Assembly: GCA_947498705.1 (NCBI GenBank)
Contig: CANMLW010000001.1
Coordinates: 496,001 to 560,000 of the forward strand
Origin: an uncultured Aquimarina sp.
GTDB lineage: Bacteria; Bacteroidota; Bacteroidia; Flavobacteriales; Flavobacteriaceae
Direction: 5' to 3'
DNA: 64,000 nucleotides
The notes beneath the pieces are model-generated. The model searched no databases. It was given only the letters and a program-made list of their open reading frames with translations, and was not told where the DNA came from. A program made the translations under genes and the position numbers. This document shows positions 63,528-64,000 of the stretch, in pieces (position 1 is the first letter of the stretch; every line of letters starts with the position of its first letter).

Positions 63528-64000
63528 TCATTTAACTATCACTGAATCAATAACTTGAGTCGTTTTTATTTGTAAGTTTTTGGGTAGTATATTATCTTTA
63601 GGTAATACAGCAAGGTATCGATCGTTATTAGAATTATATACTTTTTTAAAGATCGGTTTATCAAAGTTAAGGGCATCGCAAATCTCTTTAATGAGATCAA
63701 GATGATATATCAAATCAGTACTTCCCAAATGAAAAACTCCCTTTTTTTTCTGATTAATGATATAATGTATTTGTTGTGTTAGTTTGGATATAGAAGTAGC
63801 ATTAATAATTACATTAGGAAACACTTCTATAGGAGCGTTTAGTTCGTACAGGGTTTTTATTTCTTGTACTCTAGGTGTAGTTGCTCCAAAAATCATAGGT
63901 ATTCGAGCAATTACATATTTGTGAGCAGGAAGCCTCATCAAGGCATTTTCTATCTTAATTTTAAATCTACCAAAAATACTTTCGCTTAAAGTTTTATCAT
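63528..64000 (-). CDS. RmlD-like NAD-dependent sugar epimerase/reductase (5' end missing)
   Basis: The frame is open to the window end, so only the C-terminal 156 or so residues are seen. HKYVIARIPMIFGATTPRVQ matches the C-terminal part of RmlD/extended-SDR enzymes (VIRTPMVYG type), followed by GVFHLGSTDLIYHLDLIKEI, which corresponds to the G-x-Y-H region. The N-terminal Rossmann motif and catalytic YxxxK lie outside the window. The family makes dTDP-rhamnose or related surface sugars, but the subtype cannot be told. Convergent with menE. Confidence 0.78.
   Translation of the reverse strand, partial: DKTLSESIFGRFKIKIENALMRLPAHKYVIARIPMIFGATTPRVQEIKTLYELNAPIEVFPNVIINATSISKLTQQIHYIINQKKKGVFHLGSTDLIYHLDLIKEICDALNFDKPIFKKVYNSNNDRYLAVLPKDNILPKNLQIKTTQVIDSVIVK

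Noticed and set aside
1..64000. tRNA, rRNA, insertion sequences, phage genes or attachment sites
   Set aside because: I looked for conserved stems, transposase motifs and integrase motifs and saw none that I could support.

Overview
The window looks like a chromosomal segment from a marine-type Flavobacteriaceae bacterium (Bacteroidota). I infer this from the AT-rich sequence, promoters of the TAnnTTTG type, few Shine-Dalgarno sites, a type IX secretion C-terminal signal, a BatA-type protein, LytTR two-component systems, a flavobacterial menaquinone gene block and a grasp-with-spasm peptide cluster. An Aquimarina-like genus would fit, but the sequence alone does not prove it. I saw no tRNA, rRNA, insertion sequence or CRISPR array.

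Layout. 0-7 kb: end of an M61 peptidase, then topoisomerase IV (parE-parC) and an MscS channel. 7-9.2 kb: a TetR regulator with an NTF2-like protein and an alpha/beta-hydrolase lipoprotein, with two copies of one palindromic operator. 9.3-11.8 kb (minus): PhnA-like protein, TerC, a small lipoprotein and an XRE regulator. The XRE gene is separated from a divergent M14 peptidase by six copies of one palindrome. 13-17 kb: Lrp regulator, PEP carboxylase, DinB protein. 17-20 kb: a structured gene-free stretch, then a LytS/LytTR pair. 20-25.5 kb: a cytoplasmic transthyretin-like protein and several uncharacterised small genes.

25.8-29.5 kb: a tightly overlapping four-gene operon. Three products share motifs in the same order and resemble the HBL/NHE-YaxAB-Mak class of multi-component alpha-pore-forming toxins. 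This is my main candidate for an undescribed system. 29.7-41.8 kb: lipoprotein, uvrA, an ECF sigma factor with a 48-residue companion, an orphan double-glycine peptide facing a LytTR/TPR-kinase pair, an endonuclease III without its iron-sulfur cluster, bcp, a conserved unknown protein and an MBL hydrolase.

42.4-44.9 kb: a complete grasp-with-spasm RiPP locus: double-glycine precursor, attenuator-like hairpin, ATP-grasp enzyme, 60-residue protein and SPASM-domain protein. 45-50.5 kb (minus): BatA protein, a dihydroorotase-like protein that has lost its metal-binding histidines, a DUF4870 protein, an esterase and a beta-barrel protein. 50.6-53.6 kb: a FAD oxidoreductase and a dicarboxylate symporter. 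54.3-58.3 kb: a 1306-residue secreted M43 metalloprotease with six Cys-rich repeats and a T9SS tail. 58.6-63.5 kb: menaquinone block (menA, UPF0173 hydrolase, menC, CPBP protease, menE). The window ends inside a minus-strand RmlD-like epimerase.
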